Below are positions 41,043-49,875 of a stretch of DNA of 64,000 nucleotides, in pieces. The notes beneath the pieces were generated by a model. It saw only the letters and a program-made list of their open reading frames with translations. It ran no database searches and had not been told where the DNA came from. The DNA comes from Bacillota bacterium. GTDB taxonomy: Bacteria; Bacillota; Clostridia; Oscillospirales; Ethanoligenentaceae. The stretch spans positions 1 through 64,000 of the forward strand of contig JAEWAE010000079.1 in assembly GCA_023391835.1 (NCBI GenBank). The letters run 5' to 3'. Numbering within the stretch: the first letter of the stretch is position 1; each line of letters opens with the position of its first letter. The translations under genes and the position numbers were made by a program.

Positions 41043-41834
41043 ATGTCCGACATCATTGATTTCCACACTCACGCTTACCCGCCCAAGGTGGCGGTCAAGG
41101 CGGTGCAATTCCTCAACGACTACTATCACGTTCAGTGCCAGGGCGACGGCACCATCGAAAATCTGCTTGCCTCCGCACGGGCGGGCGGAGTGGGCACCGT
41201 GGTGGTGCACGCCGTCGCCACAAAACCTTCTCAGGTGGAGGATGTGAATAACTGGATCGCGGCCCACACATCCGACCGCGTCATCGGTTTCGGCACCATC
41301 CACCCGGGGTATGCCCATATCCCGACCGAGCTGCGCCGTATCCGCACACTCGGGCTGCGGGGTCTCAAGATCCATCCGGATTTCCAGCACTATTTTGCCG
41401 ACGACCCGTCGATGGACGTCGTGTATGAGAACGTGGCGGGTGAGTTGCCCGTGCTCATCCACGCGGGGGATAAGACGACCGATTTTTCCTCGCCCTGGCG
41501 CATCGCCAACGTGGTGAGCCGTTACCCGAAGCTCACGGTGATCGCGGCCCATCTGGGCGGCTATTCCGAATGGGACGAGGCGGAGGAGCATCTGATCGGC
41601 AAACGGCTCTATATCGATACATCCAGCTCTCTCTGGGCGCTGCCGGCCGAGCGCGCGGTGCGCATCATCCGCCGCCATGGGGTGGAGCGGGTGCTTTTCG
41701 GCACGGATTATCCGTTGACGTATCATAAAGAGGAGATGCGGCGCTTTATGGCTCTGCCTCTCACCGAGGCAGAGCGCCGCCTGATCTTGCATGACAACGC
41801 CGCGCGGCTGTTGGGGCTCGGGCCGGCCGAATAA
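41043..41834 (+). CDS. Amidohydrolase-superfamily metal-dependent hydrolase
   Basis: This 263-residue TIM-barrel hydrolase has the metal-binding HTH of IDFHTHAYPP at the N terminus, LRGLKIHPDFQHYF, VLIHAGDK, IAAHLGGYSEWDEAE and LFGTDYPLTYHKEEM, all typical of the amidohydrolase_2 group that includes decarboxylases and lactonases. The substrate cannot be told. GGAGG lies about 12 bases before the ATG. Confidence 0.85.
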   Translation: MSDIIDFHTHAYPPKVAVKAVQFLNDYYHVQCQGDGTIENLLASARAGGVGTVVVHAVATKPSQVEDVNNWIAAHTSDRVIGFGTIHPGYAHIPTELRRIRTLGLRGLKIHPDFQHYFADDPSMDVVYENVAGELPVLIHAGDKTTDFSSPWRIANVVSRYPKLTVIAAHLGGYSEWDEAEEHLIGKRLYIDTSSSLWALPAERAVRIIRRHGVERVLFGTDYPLTYHKEEMRRFMALPLTEAERRLILHDNAARLLGLGPAE

Positions 41835-41915
41835 ATCGGCCCTAGGCGGCGCACCCTTTGAGCAGGCGGCAAATCCGGGCGATGCCCGGCGAGGCCCGCC
41901 GAAGGAGGCACCGAT

Positions 41916-42083
41916 ATGGCGAAAAAGGGAATGCGCCGGCCCGATGTGACCGAGCCGCACGGCACCGAGAGCAACAAAAAGCTGCATCTGACCCGCAACG
42001 AGAGGCCCCCCGTGCCGGAAATCCAAGGCAAGGCCAAGAGCGGCAAGGAAAAGGCCCGCCCAATGGGCGACCCCAAGCGATGA
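41916..42083 (+). CDS. Small basic hypothetical protein, 55 residues
   Basis: The frame has a strong ribosome site, AAGGAGG, eight bases before the ATG, and it ends just before a strong terminator, so it is very likely expressed. The protein is highly basic and Pro-rich, without hydrophobic segments: MAKKGMRRPDVTEPHG, then ESNKKLHLTRNERPPVPEIQ, then GKAKSGKEKARPMGDPKR. It looks disordered and possibly nucleic-acid binding. I do not recognise a family. It follows the amidohydrolase gene by 81 nt and is probably on the same transcript. Confidence 0.75.
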   Translation: MAKKGMRRPDVTEPHGTESNKKLHLTRNERPPVPEIQGKAKSGKEKARPMGDPKR

Positions 42084-42116
42084 AAAACCGCGCTCCCAAC
42101 GGAGCGCGGTTTTTTT
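42084..42116 (+). terminator. Strong rho-independent terminator
   Basis: A 9-bp GC stem CCGCGCTCC/GGAGCGCGG with a CAAC tetraloop is flanked by AAAAA and TTTTTTT. It ends the amidohydrolase-small gene transcript and can also serve mnmA on the other strand. Confidence 0.92.
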
Positions 42117-42134
42117 CGATGTGTTGGAGCACTC

Positions 42135-43211
42135 TCAAAGCGCTCCGGCGATGATGCCGCCGCCCAGTACGGTGCCGCCGTCGTAAAAAACGGCTGCCTG
42201 ACCGGGCGTGATGGCCCTTTGCGGCGAGTCAAAATCCACCTGCAGGGCCCCGTCGGGCAGCGCGTGCAGCACGGCGGGCACTTCCGGCGCGCTGTAGCGG
42301 ATCTTGACCCCCACGCAGGCGTCGTCGCCCAGCGCGCCGGCAAAAGCGGGGCGCAGCTCTTCCACCCGCATGGCACTGCGGAAAAGCTCACTTTCGGGTC
42401 CCACATATACGGCCGCGTGAGCGGGGTCGATGCGGGTGACGAAAAGCTTGCCGGGCAGGCTGTCGCCCAGCCCCCGGTGCTGGCCGATGGTGAAATGGAA
42501 CACTCCGTCGTGCCGGCCCAGCACTTCGCCGCCCGGGCCGATGATGGGGCCGGATTTTGCCAGGGCGCCGCAGTTTTCACGGATAAAGCCCGCGTAGCCC
42601 CCCGCGCCGATGAAACACAGATCCTGGCTGTCGGGCTTCTGAAAAGTGGGCAGCCCGTGGGAATGGGCGATTTCGCGGATCTGCGGTTTGGTGAAGCCGC
42701 CGCATGGCAGCAGCACATGGCGCAGGCGAGCTTGGTCGAGCATATAGAGCACATAAGTCTGATCCTTGCGGGAGTCGGCCGACCGGGTCAGCCGGCAGCC
42801 GCCGGTCGCGGCGTCGTGGGCCACGCAGGCGTAGTGCCCCGTGGCCACATAATCCGCGCCAAGCTCCTCCGCCCGGCGCAGCAGCGCGTCGAATTTCACG
42901 TGGGAGTTGCAGGCGATGCACGGGTTGGGGGTGCGCCCGCGCAGATATTCCGCCAGAAAATAGTCGATGACTTCTTTGCGGAAAATTTCCCGCATATTGA
43001 GTACATAGTGGGGGATGCCGAGCTTCGCGCACACGGCCCGGGCGTCGTCGATGTCGGTGACCGAGCAGCAGGAGTGCGTGCAGGCGGTTTCTTCCTCCGG
43101 CCACACATTCATGGTGATGCCGATGACGCGGTAGCCCTGCTCGAGCAGCAGCGCCGCGGCCACCGAGCTGTCGACCCCGCCGCTCATGGCGGCGACAACG
43201 GTTGGTTTCAT
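42135..43211 (-). CDS. mnmA: tRNA-specific 2-thiouridylase MnmA
   Basis: This 358-residue enzyme thiolates U34 in Lys, Glu and Gln tRNAs, using sulfur from a cysteine desulfurase. The PP-loop MSGGVDSSVAA lies at 9-19. The catalytic cysteines are in NPCIACNSHVKFD (about 97) and SQDLCFIG (about 199). CSVTDIDDARAVCAKLGIPH is the clostridial N-terminal pattern. GGAAGGAGGA precedes the ATG. A cysteine desulfurase gene lies 1.1 kb away on the same strand. Confidence 0.96.
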   Translation of the reverse strand: MKPTVVAAMSGGVDSSVAAALLLEQGYRVIGITMNVWPEEETACTHSCCSVTDIDDARAVCAKLGIPHYVLNMREIFRKEVIDYFLAEYLRGRTPNPCIACNSHVKFDALLRRAEELGADYVATGHYACVAHDAATGGCRLTRSADSRKDQTYVLYMLDQARLRHVLLPCGGFTKPQIREIAHSHGLPTFQKPDSQDLCFIGAGGYAGFIRENCGALAKSGPIIGPGGEVLGRHDGVFHFTIGQHRGLGDSLPGKLFVTRIDPAHAAVYVGPESELFRSAMRVEELRPAFAGALGDDACVGVKIRYSAPEVPAVLHALPDGALQVDFDSPQRAITPGQAAVFYDGGTVLGGGIIAGAL

Positions 43212-43255
43212 TCCGATTCCTCCTTCCGGGCGGTGAAACGGTTACACATTTTTTC

Positions 43256-43283
43256 ATTATAGCAGGAAACGCGGCGTTTGCAA
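43256..43283 (-). promoter_or_regulatory. Promoter of mnmA
   Basis: On the minus strand TTGCAA (43283-43278) and TATAAT (43261-43256) are 16 bp apart, with an extended TGC before the -10. Confidence 0.65.
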
Positions 43284-43327
43284 ACCGGGGAAAGCGCGCA
43301 TTCTCCCGGTATTTTTCGGGATTTGCC

Positions 43328-43356
43328 TTGCAATAGCCCCCGCAATCGGCTAGAAT
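43328..43356 (+). promoter_or_regulatory. Promoter of uppP
   Basis: TTGCAA (43328-43333) and TAGAAT (43351-43356) are 17 bp apart, about 60 nt before the ATG. Confidence 0.55.
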
Positions 43357-43418
43357 AGGAAAAGTCCCAGGCCAGCCGTCGGCGGCCGCCGGGGCACAGC
43401 ATCGAAGGGAATGATCGT

Positions 43419-44249
43419 ATGCAGAGTGTCATCCTGATTTTGAAAGCTATCATTCTGGGCATCGTGGAGGGCGTCACCGAGTTTCTGCCCATCTCTTCCA
43501 CCGGGCATATGATTCTGGTCGGCTCCTTTATGGGCATCAACAACCAGGATGCGTTCTGGAATATGTTCGAAGTGGTCATCCAGTTCGGTGCCATCCTCGC
43601 GGTGGTGGTGCTTTACCGCAAAAAGATACTGCGCTCGCTGCGGGAGCTCAGACCGGGGCAGTTCGGATTCCGCCTGTGGCTGGGGGTCGTGCTGGCGCTG
43701 ATCCCGTCGGTGATCGTGGCAAAGCTCTTTTATAAAAAGGCGAAGGCACTGTTCCAGTACCCCGTGCCTGTGGCGTGGTCCATGGTGGTGGGCGGCATAC
43801 TGCTGCTGGTGCTCGAGTATATCTATCGGCACAACCGCAAGACGACCCGTGCGGAGGATGTCCGTCCCGGGCAGGCGCTGGTCATCGGTGCCTTCCAGTG
43901 CATTTCTTTCCTGTGGCCCGGCTTTTCGCGCTCCGCTTCCACCATCATGGGCGGCTGGGTGATGGGCCTGACCACGGCCTGCGCCACCGAGTTCACCTTT
44001 TTCCTCGCCATCCCCACCATGTTCGGCGCGACGGTGTACGAGATGATGGGGGCGACGGCGCCTCTTACGGGGGTGGAGACTGTGGCGCTGATCCTCGGTT
44101 TTGTGGTGGCCTTCATCGTGGCGCTGCTGGTGGTCAAATCCTTCCTCGACTACCTCAAGAAAAAGCCGCTGCGGGTGTTCGGCATTTACCGCATCGTGGT
44201 GGGCGTGCTGCTGCTGGTGCTGGGCAGTCTTAAAGTCATCCATATGTGA
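43419..44249 (+). CDS. uppP: Undecaprenyl-diphosphatase (BacA family)
   Basis: This 276-residue membrane enzyme removes a phosphate from undecaprenyl diphosphate to recycle the cell-wall carrier lipid; extra copies give bacitracin tolerance. Family marks are IVEGVTEFLPISSTGHMILV (about 15-34) and FLWPGFSRSASTIMGGW (about 166). Eight or so membrane segments are visible. GAAGGGAA precedes the ATG. It is monocistronic between its own promoter and a terminator. Confidence 0.96.
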   Translation: MQSVILILKAIILGIVEGVTEFLPISSTGHMILVGSFMGINNQDAFWNMFEVVIQFGAILAVVVLYRKKILRSLRELRPGQFGFRLWLGVVLALIPSVIVAKLFYKKAKALFQYPVPVAWSMVVGGILLLVLEYIYRHNRKTTRAEDVRPGQALVIGAFQCISFLWPGFSRSASTIMGGWVMGLTTACATEFTFFLAIPTMFGATVYEMMGATAPLTGVETVALILGFVVAFIVALLVVKSFLDYLKKKPLRVFGIYRIVVGVLLLVLGSLKVIHM

Positions 44250-44268
44250 CAGGATATTTCGATATAGT

Positions 44269-44308
44269 AAAAAGGCGCCGGCTGGGGCAACCCCGCCGGC
44301 GCCTTTTT
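44269..44308. terminator. Bidirectional terminator between uppP and the desulfurase gene
   Basis: A 9-bp GC stem GGCGCCGGC/GCCGGCGCC, extended inside by GGGG/CCCC, is flanked by AAAAA and TTTTT. It serves both converging genes. Confidence 0.92.
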
Positions 44309-44316
44309 GCAGCCGT

Positions 44317-45480
44317 TTATTCCGGTGTCTTGCCGGCGCGGAGGGCCCGCAGCCGCGCAAGCGAGCGGGCCACCGTTTCGATCATGCGGTCCACTTCTGC
44401 CTCGGTGTTTTCTTCCCCCAGCGTCAGGCGCAGGGAACCGCGGGCTTCTTCCCCGCTGCACCCGACGGCCAGCAGCACATGGGAAGGATCGAGCGACCCC
44501 ACCGTACAGGCGGAGCCGGAGGAGGCGCAGATGCCTGCCATATCCAGCAGCAGCAGCAGCGATTCCCCTTCCACGCCGCCGCAGGTGACGTTGACGTTGC
44601 CGGGGAGCCGCCGCTCCCTGTCACCGTTGAGGCGCACGTCGGGCAGCGCCAGCAGCCCGTCGATGAGCCGGTCGCGGAGCTGCCGGGTCTTTTCCGCCCG
44701 CGCGGGAATATCCCGGCAGGCGGCGGTGACCGCTGCGCCCAGCCCCACAATGCCGGGCACGTTTTCCGTGCCGGCCCGCCGGCCGCGCTCCTGTGCGCCG
44801 CCCTCGATGAGATTGGGAAATTTCACGCCGTTTCGGATGTAAAGCGCCCCGACCCCCTTGGGGCCGTGGAATTTGTGGGCCGACAGCGACAGCAGGTCGA
44901 TGCATTGATCTGCCACGTCGATGGGCAGGTGGCCCACCGCCTGCACCGCGTCGGTGTGGAAGAGCACCCCACGCTCCCGGCATATTCCGGCGAGTTCCGG
45001 AATAGGCTGGATTGTGCCGATCTCGTTGTTGGCATACATGACGCTCACGAGGGTCGTGTCCGGCGTCAGGGCGGCAACGAGATCGGCCGGCCGCACGACG
45101 CCGGTTTTTCCCACCGGCAGATAGGTGACCGAGAAGCCCTCTTTTTCCAATGCCCGCATGGTGTGCAGCACCGCATGGTGCTCGAAACGGGTGGTGATCA
45201 GGTGCCGCCCGCGGCCCGCCAGCGCGTGGGCCACGCCGCGGATAGCCCAGTTGTCGGCTTCCGACCCGCCGGAGGTGAAGAAAATCTCTTCCCGTCGGGC
45301 GCCCAGAGCCGCCGCGACGGCTGAGCGGGCCGCATCCACCGCCTGACGGGCCCGCCGCGCCACGGAATAGACGCCCGACGGGTTGCCGTAATCTTCACAG
45401 AAATAAGGCAACATGGCCCGGAGCACTTCGGGAGTGACGGCGGTGGTGGCCGCATGGTCGGCATAGATGACTTCGCTCAT
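44317..45480 (-). CDS. Cysteine desulfurase, NifS/IscS family
   Basis: This 387-residue PLP enzyme releases sulfur from cysteine for Fe-S clusters or tRNA thiolation. YADHAATTAVTPEVL opens the protein, HHAVLHTMRALEKEGF follows, the PLP lysine is in SLSAHKFHGPKG (about 203) and the active cysteine in SSGSACTVGSLDPSHVLLA (about 323). AAAGGAGG lies before the ATG at 45480, which overlaps the rnhA stop by four bases. It may supply MnmA encoded nearby. It could be either NifS or IscS type. Confidence 0.95.
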   Translation of the reverse strand: MSEVIYADHAATTAVTPEVLRAMLPYFCEDYGNPSGVYSVARRARQAVDAARSAVAAALGARREEIFFTSGGSEADNWAIRGVAHALAGRGRHLITTRFEHHAVLHTMRALEKEGFSVTYLPVGKTGVVRPADLVAALTPDTTLVSVMYANNEIGTIQPIPELAGICRERGVLFHTDAVQAVGHLPIDVADQCIDLLSLSAHKFHGPKGVGALYIRNGVKFPNLIEGGAQERGRRAGTENVPGIVGLGAAVTAACRDIPARAEKTRQLRDRLIDGLLALPDVRLNGDRERRLPGNVNVTCGGVEGESLLLLLDMAGICASSGSACTVGSLDPSHVLLAVGCSGEEARGSLRLTLGEENTEAEVDRMIETVARSLARLRALRAGKTPE

Positions 45481-45959
45481 TGCTTGGCAGCCTCCTTTTC
45501 CGCCGGTCGGCCGGCCACTTTCTGTGCGGCGGCCACGGCCATGGCGTCGCAGCGCTCGTTTTCCGGGTGCCCCGCGTGGCCCTTGACCCACACGATTTTC
45601 ACATGGTGGCGGTCAAGCAGGTCGAGCAGCTCGCCCCACAGGTCGGTATTGAGGGCGGGGGTCTTATCGCCCTTGCGCCAGCCATTTTTCCGCCATTTGG
45701 CGGCCCAGCCCTTTTCCACACCGTTGACCAGATACTGCGAATCGCTGTAAAGCGTCACCTCGCAGGGCACCCGCAGGCTTTTAAGCCCGGTGATGGCCGC
45801 CAGCAGTTCCATACGGTTGTTGGTGGTTTCGGCAAAGCCGGCCGACAGTTCCTTTTCCCGCCCCTGATAGCGCAAGATCACCCCGTATCCCCCCGGGCCG
45901 GGGTTGCCCAGGCAGGAGCCGTCGGTGAAAATTTCCACCGCTTTGCAGTTTGTTTCCAT
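45477..45959 (-). CDS. rnhA: Ribonuclease HI
   Basis: This 160-residue enzyme cuts RNA in RNA-DNA hybrids. The acidic catalytic residues appear in FTDGSCLGNPGPGGYG (Asp about 12), NRMELLAAI (Glu), LYSDSQYLVNGVEKGW (Asp) and GHAGHPENERCDAMA (Asp), so the active site is complete. GAGG precedes the ATG. It heads a two-gene operon with the cysteine desulfurase (ATGA overlap). Confidence 0.96.
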   Translation of the reverse strand: METNCKAVEIFTDGSCLGNPGPGGYGVILRYQGREKELSAGFAETTNNRMELLAAITGLKSLRVPCEVTLYSDSQYLVNGVEKGWAAKWRKNGWRKGDKTPALNTDLWGELLDLLDRHHVKIVWVKGHAGHPENERCDAMAVAAAQKVAGRPAEKEAAKQ

Positions 45960-46009
45960 ATGGCCTCGGTTCCGGCGGCGGGGGACGCCGCCCTGTCAGA
46001 TTCCCCCTT

Positions 46010-46037
46010 ATTGTAACAGATGACCGGAAAAAAGCAA
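46010..46037 (-). promoter_or_regulatory. Promoter of rnhA-desulfurase operon
   Basis: On the minus strand TTGCTT (46037-46032) and TACAAT (46015-46010) are 16 bp apart. A 7-bp hairpin GGCGGCG/CGCCGCC (about 45974-45993) lies in the short leader. Confidence 0.5.
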
Positions 46038-46099
46038 GCCCGGCCGTGGGCAGGCCCGATCACGGTCGACCCGGTCGCGGGGGTGAAAGGAGGATGCCT

Positions 46100-46888
46100 A
46101 TGACGACGGGCGCGCTGACGGCGCTGGTGCTTTCGACACTGGCGGGGCTTTCCACTTCTCTGGGGGGCGGCATTGCCGTGCTTTCCCGCCGCGGCAGCGG
46201 GCGGACCATGGCGTTTTCACTGGGCTTTTCGGCCGGGGTGATGAGCCTCATTTCGTTTGTGGAATTGCTGCCCGAGGCCCGCCGCGGACTGACCCCCGCT
46301 CTGGGCAGCCGATGGGCGGGCCCGGCAGCCGCGCTGTGCTTGGTCGCCGGGGCGCTGACGTCGCTGCTCATCGACCGGTTGGTGCCCGACCCGGAGCGGA
46401 CCCGCACCGTGCGCCGCCTGGGGGAGCCGGGCGGCGGCCTGCGCCGGGTGGGGATGGTGACGGCGGTGGCTGTGTTGGTGCACAACCTGCCCGAGGGCAT
46501 CACCACATTCATGGCGGGCTACGCCGACCTGCGGCTGGGGGTGCCGGTGGCGATTTCCATCGCGTTGCACAATATCCCGGAGGGCATCGCCGTAGCGGCG
46601 CCGATCTATTTCGGTACGGGCAGCCGCCGCAAGGCGCTGGGGATTGCCACGCTGTCGGGCCTTTCGGAGCCGGCGGGCGCGCTGCTGGCGTATCTGATAC
46701 TCGCGCCGTATCTCTCACCTGCCATGCTGGGGGGCATTTTCGGCGTGGTGGCGGGCATCATGATCGCCATTTCTTTCGACGGGCTCATCCCAGCCGCCGG
46801 GCAGGGCGGCCGCCCGCTCTGGGGCGCCGGCGGCATGGTGGCGGGCATGGCCTTCATGCAGACGGCGCTCGTGCTTTTCGGCGGGTAA
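46100..46888 (+). CDS. ZIP family divalent metal transporter
   Basis: This 262-residue membrane protein takes up zinc or related metals. It has seven or eight membrane segments and the two metal-site helices HNLPEGITTFMAGYADL and HNIPEGIAVAAPIYFGT, the hallmark of the ZupT/GufA branch. I chose the second ATG at 46100 because AAAGGAGG lies six bases upstream; the ATG at 46094 sits inside the ribosome site. Confidence 0.93.
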   Translation: MTTGALTALVLSTLAGLSTSLGGGIAVLSRRGSGRTMAFSLGFSAGVMSLISFVELLPEARRGLTPALGSRWAGPAAALCLVAGALTSLLIDRLVPDPERTRTVRRLGEPGGGLRRVGMVTAVAVLVHNLPEGITTFMAGYADLRLGVPVAISIALHNIPEGIAVAAPIYFGTGSRRKALGIATLSGLSEPAGALLAYLILAPYLSPAMLGGIFGVVAGIMIAISFDGLIPAAGQGGRPLWGAGGMVAGMAFMQTALVLFGG

Positions 46889-47056
46889 TGAGCCTCCCCG
46901 TCACGGGCGGCAGGGGATTGCGTCCCGATTCATAATAAAATTTCGCTGCCGTGCCATACTAAATCCGAGACCATTCGACCGGGCCGCCACGTACACGCGG
47001 CCCGACAGATGATAGACACCGAGCGGGAAACCAAACGCGAAAGGACGGTTTTTCGG

Positions 47057-49423
47057 ATGAAAGCGGTAATTATGGCCGGCGGGGAAGGTACCCGGCTGCG
47101 GCCCCTGACCTGCGACTGCCCCAAACCCATGGCACGGCTCTGCGGCCGGCCGGTGATGGAATATATTTTCGATCTGCTGGGCAAAAACGGTGTCGACGAG
47201 GCGGCCGTTTCCCTGCGGTATCTGCCCGAAGAGATCCGCTCCCATTTCGGCGAAGCCTACGGGGGCATCCGCCTGAGCTACAGCATCGAGGACAAGCCCA
47301 TGGGCACCGCGGGCGGCGTGAAGCTCGCGGCCGGCACGTTGGGGCCCGACACGCCGGATAGCGGTGATCTGCTCGTCATCAGCGGCGACGCGCTGTGCGA
47401 TTTCAACCTTGCCGCCGCCATGCGCTGGCACCGCGAAAAGGGAGCGGCGGCCACGCTGCTCACGGCCCATGTGGCCGACCCGCGGGAATACGGCCTGGTG
47501 GTGGCCGGGCCGGAAGGCCGGGTGAGCGGGTTTGTGGAAAAACCGGGCTGGGCCCAGTCGGTCACCGACGCGGTGAACACCGGCATTTACATTCTGAGCC
47601 GGCAGGCGCTGTCGCTGATCCCGCCCGAGCGGGAATTTGACTTTGCCAAAGACCTTTTCCCCCTTATGATGGAACGGGACATGCCCATCTATGCGTTCGA
47701 TGCGGATGGTTACTGGTGCGACATCGGCGACGTGGGAGCTTATGTGGCCTGCCAGTTCGATATGTTGGAAGGCAAGGTGGAATGCCGCATCCCCGGGCGG
47801 CGCACCGGAGGCATCCGGGCCGCGGAGCTGCCGCAGGGGCATTATTTTGTGCATCCGCCGTGCTATATCGGCAAAGGGGTGCGCATCGGCTCAGACGCCC
47901 ACATCGGGCCGTGCGCCGTGCTCGACGACGGCTGCACCGTGGGCGCGGGGGCGAGTGTACGCCACTCGGTGCTGCTGCCGGACGCCTATGTGGGCGAACG
48001 CTGCGAGTTGCGCGGCGCGCTGGTGTGCGCGGGCGCTTCGCTCAAAAAACGGGCGGGCATGTTCGAAGGCTCCGTGGCCGGCGCGGGCAGCGTCATCGGC
48101 ATGGATGCCGCCGTGAGCCCCGGCGTGCGCATCTGGCCGGGCAAGCGGGTGGAGGACGGCGCCCGCGCCGGTCAGAATGTGCAGGAGGGCGCCGCCCGCC
48201 GGGGGCTTTTTGACGACGACGGTATTTCGGGCGAAGTGGGAGTCGACCTGACGCCTGAAATCTGTGCGAAAATCGGCGCCGCGGCGGGGGAGGCCGCCGG
48301 CGGAGCGGTGGGGGTCGCCGACGACGGCAGCCACGCCGGGGTCACGCTCAAAAGCGCGCTGGCGGCCGGCGTGATTTCCACCGGCACGCGGCTTTACGAT
48401 TTCGGCAGCTGCTTTGAGGCGCTGGCGGCTTTTGCCGCGCAGTTCTGCGGGCTGAAGCTGGGGCTGATGACGCGCTCGGCGGGGAGCCGGGCGGTGCTGC
48501 GCGCTACCGACGGCAGCGGCCTGCCGCTGCGCCGTGCCATGGAGCGCAAGATCGAGTCCGCCGTCGCCACCGGCCAGATCCATCGCTGCGAGCCGGGCAG
48601 CTACGGTGAGCCGATGGAAATGCCGGGCATCCGGGCCGTATATGCCGACGCGCTGGCAAGGCTCGCCCCCGAGGGTTTAAACGGCGTCGGGTGCGAGGTG
48701 CGTTCCTCTAACCGGCAGGTGCAGCGGCTGCTGAGCGAAACGCTGCGCGCGCTTGGCGCCGGCGAGGAGGGCCTGCGGGCCCATGTGACCGCCTCGGGGC
48801 GCGAGGTTTCCTTTTTTGACGAGGAGGGCGGCTATATCGAGCCCGCCCGCACGCTGGCGGTCGCCTGCCGCATCGTTTTCGAGGCGGGGGAAGATGTGGC
48901 GCTGCCCTTTGACGCCCCGCGGGCGCTGGATACGCTGGCCGCCCGCTACGGCCGGCGGGTGCTGCGGTATCTCAGCTGCCCGGCCGACACTTCCGACGCC
49001 AAAGCCCGCAGTCTCGCCGCCGGCCAGGGCTTTGTGCGCGACGGGCTGCAGAGTGCCATGCACATCCTTGCCTATCTGCGGCGCACGGGTGCGCGGCTTC
49101 ACGACGTGGCGGCTGCGCTGCCGCCCTTCGCGCTGACCGTGCGTGCGGTGCCGCTGCATGCAAACCCCGGCCGGGTGCTGCGCGGCCTCTCGCCCCGCGG
49201 GGACGGTCGGGAAGGCGGCACCACGCCCGCCGAAGGCGTGCGGCTTTCCACCCGGCGGGGGAGCGTGCTGCTGTCGCCGCTCAAGAGGGGCACGGGCATG
49301 CGCATCCTCGCCGAGGCCGCCGATATGGAAACGGCCGACGAGCTTTGCGCAGAGTATGAAAAGACTCTGCGGGAACAGGAAGTGCTTGACAAAGGCAATG
49401 ACGGCGGCTACAATAAAAGCTGA
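47057..49423 (+). CDS. Sugar-phosphate nucleotidyltransferase / phosphomutase-like fusion
   Basis: This 788-residue protein has three parts. Residues 1-230 are a nucleotidyltransferase (AVIMAGGEGTRLRPLT, CPKPMARLCGRPVMEY), probably making GDP-mannose or a similar sugar nucleotide. Residues about 260-380 are a left-handed beta-helix of hexapeptide repeats (IGSDAHIGPCAVLDDGCTVG). Residues about 395-788 resemble phosphomannomutase, starting LFDDDGISGEVGVDLTPE. The catalytic TASHNP loop is replaced by LMTRSAGSRAVLRATDG and the metal DGDGDR loop by FFDEEGGY, so mutase activity looks lost; this degeneracy is, from memory, shared by clostridial relatives. GAAAGGAC precedes the ATG. A promoter for the next gene lies in its last 40 bases. 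Confidence 0.87.
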   Translation: MKAVIMAGGEGTRLRPLTCDCPKPMARLCGRPVMEYIFDLLGKNGVDEAAVSLRYLPEEIRSHFGEAYGGIRLSYSIEDKPMGTAGGVKLAAGTLGPDTPDSGDLLVISGDALCDFNLAAAMRWHREKGAAATLLTAHVADPREYGLVVAGPEGRVSGFVEKPGWAQSVTDAVNTGIYILSRQALSLIPPEREFDFAKDLFPLMMERDMPIYAFDADGYWCDIGDVGAYVACQFDMLEGKVECRIPGRRTGGIRAAELPQGHYFVHPPCYIGKGVRIGSDAHIGPCAVLDDGCTVGAGASVRHSVLLPDAYVGERCELRGALVCAGASLKKRAGMFEGSVAGAGSVIGMDAAVSPGVRIWPGKRVEDGARAGQNVQEGAARRGLFDDDGISGEVGVDLTPEICAKIGAAAGEAAGGAVGVADDGSHAGVTLKSALAAGVISTGTRLYDFGSCFEALAAFAAQFCGLKLGLMTRSAGSRAVLRATDGSGLPLRRAMERKIESAVATGQIHRCEPGSYGEPMEMPGIRAVYADALARLAPEGLNGVGCEVRSSNRQVQRLLSETLRALGAGEEGLRAHVTASGREVSFFDEEGGYIEPARTLAVACRIVFEAGEDVALPFDAPRALDTLAARYGRRVLRYLSCPADTSDAKARSLAAGQGFVRDGLQSAMHILAYLRRTGARLHDVAAALPPFALTVRAVPLHANPGRVLRGLSPRGDGREGGTTPAEGVRLSTRRGSVLLSPLKRGTGMRILAEAADMETADELCAEYEKTLREQEVLDKGNDGGYNKS
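49386..49414 (+). promoter_or_regulatory. Strong promoter of rnjA inside the end of the upstream gene
   Basis: TTGACA (49386-49391) and TACAAT (49409-49414) are 17 bp apart. Transcription would start near 49421, at the stop codon of the upstream gene, leaving about 455 nt before the RNase J start codon. Confidence 0.75.
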
Positions 49424-49875
49424 TATCGTGTCCGGCTTTACAATCTGGCTTGGCGGCATCCGACGAGGTGCGAGGCGTTTAAACGGCAGGACGGTATTCA
49501 GTGTGTGCGGAAATTGACACTGAGTACGGTCCGCTGTTTTATACGGCTGATTTTCGCTGCAAATCTCCGTCCGATGCGCGGCCTGAATACGGCTTTGGCA
49601 AAACCAACTGTCACCGAAAGCGTTTGGACGTTTTGGGAGCGGATCGGCTCCGGAGCACAAGAGCCCGGGGGTCCGTTTTTGGGGGCGCAGACGGTGTTTG
49701 GGCGGTTTGCCCGCCGTTTTCGTTGGCTTGATTGCCGACTGCGCGGCTTCCGCGCGGCAGATCCGGTCGGAGCGCGTGCATCGATGCATGTGCCGTATCC
49801 GTTCCGGGACCAGACGGTTTGGACGGTTCCGGAGGTCATATGTACGAATTTGCAACCGAAACAGGAGGTATTTGA
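49424..49875 (+). other. About 450-nt untranslated leader of rnjA, possibly a structured or small RNA
   Basis: No frame here has a ribosome site and recognisable protein, on either strand. Stems are visible, for example CAGTGT/ACACTG (near 49499-49522), GCGCGG/CCGCGC (near 49750-49766), and GGCGG/CCGCC (49701-49715) followed by GTTTTCGTT, which could end a short transcript. The strong upstream promoter argues that the region is transcribed. I see no match to RNase P, tmRNA, SRP RNA or 6S RNA cores. Confidence 0.5.

Noticed and set aside
48430..49423. Idea that the phosphomutase half is a freshly broken gene
   Set aside because: The frame is open to its end without stops or shifts, and loss of the catalytic loops seems, from memory, a property of the clostridial family rather than recent damage.
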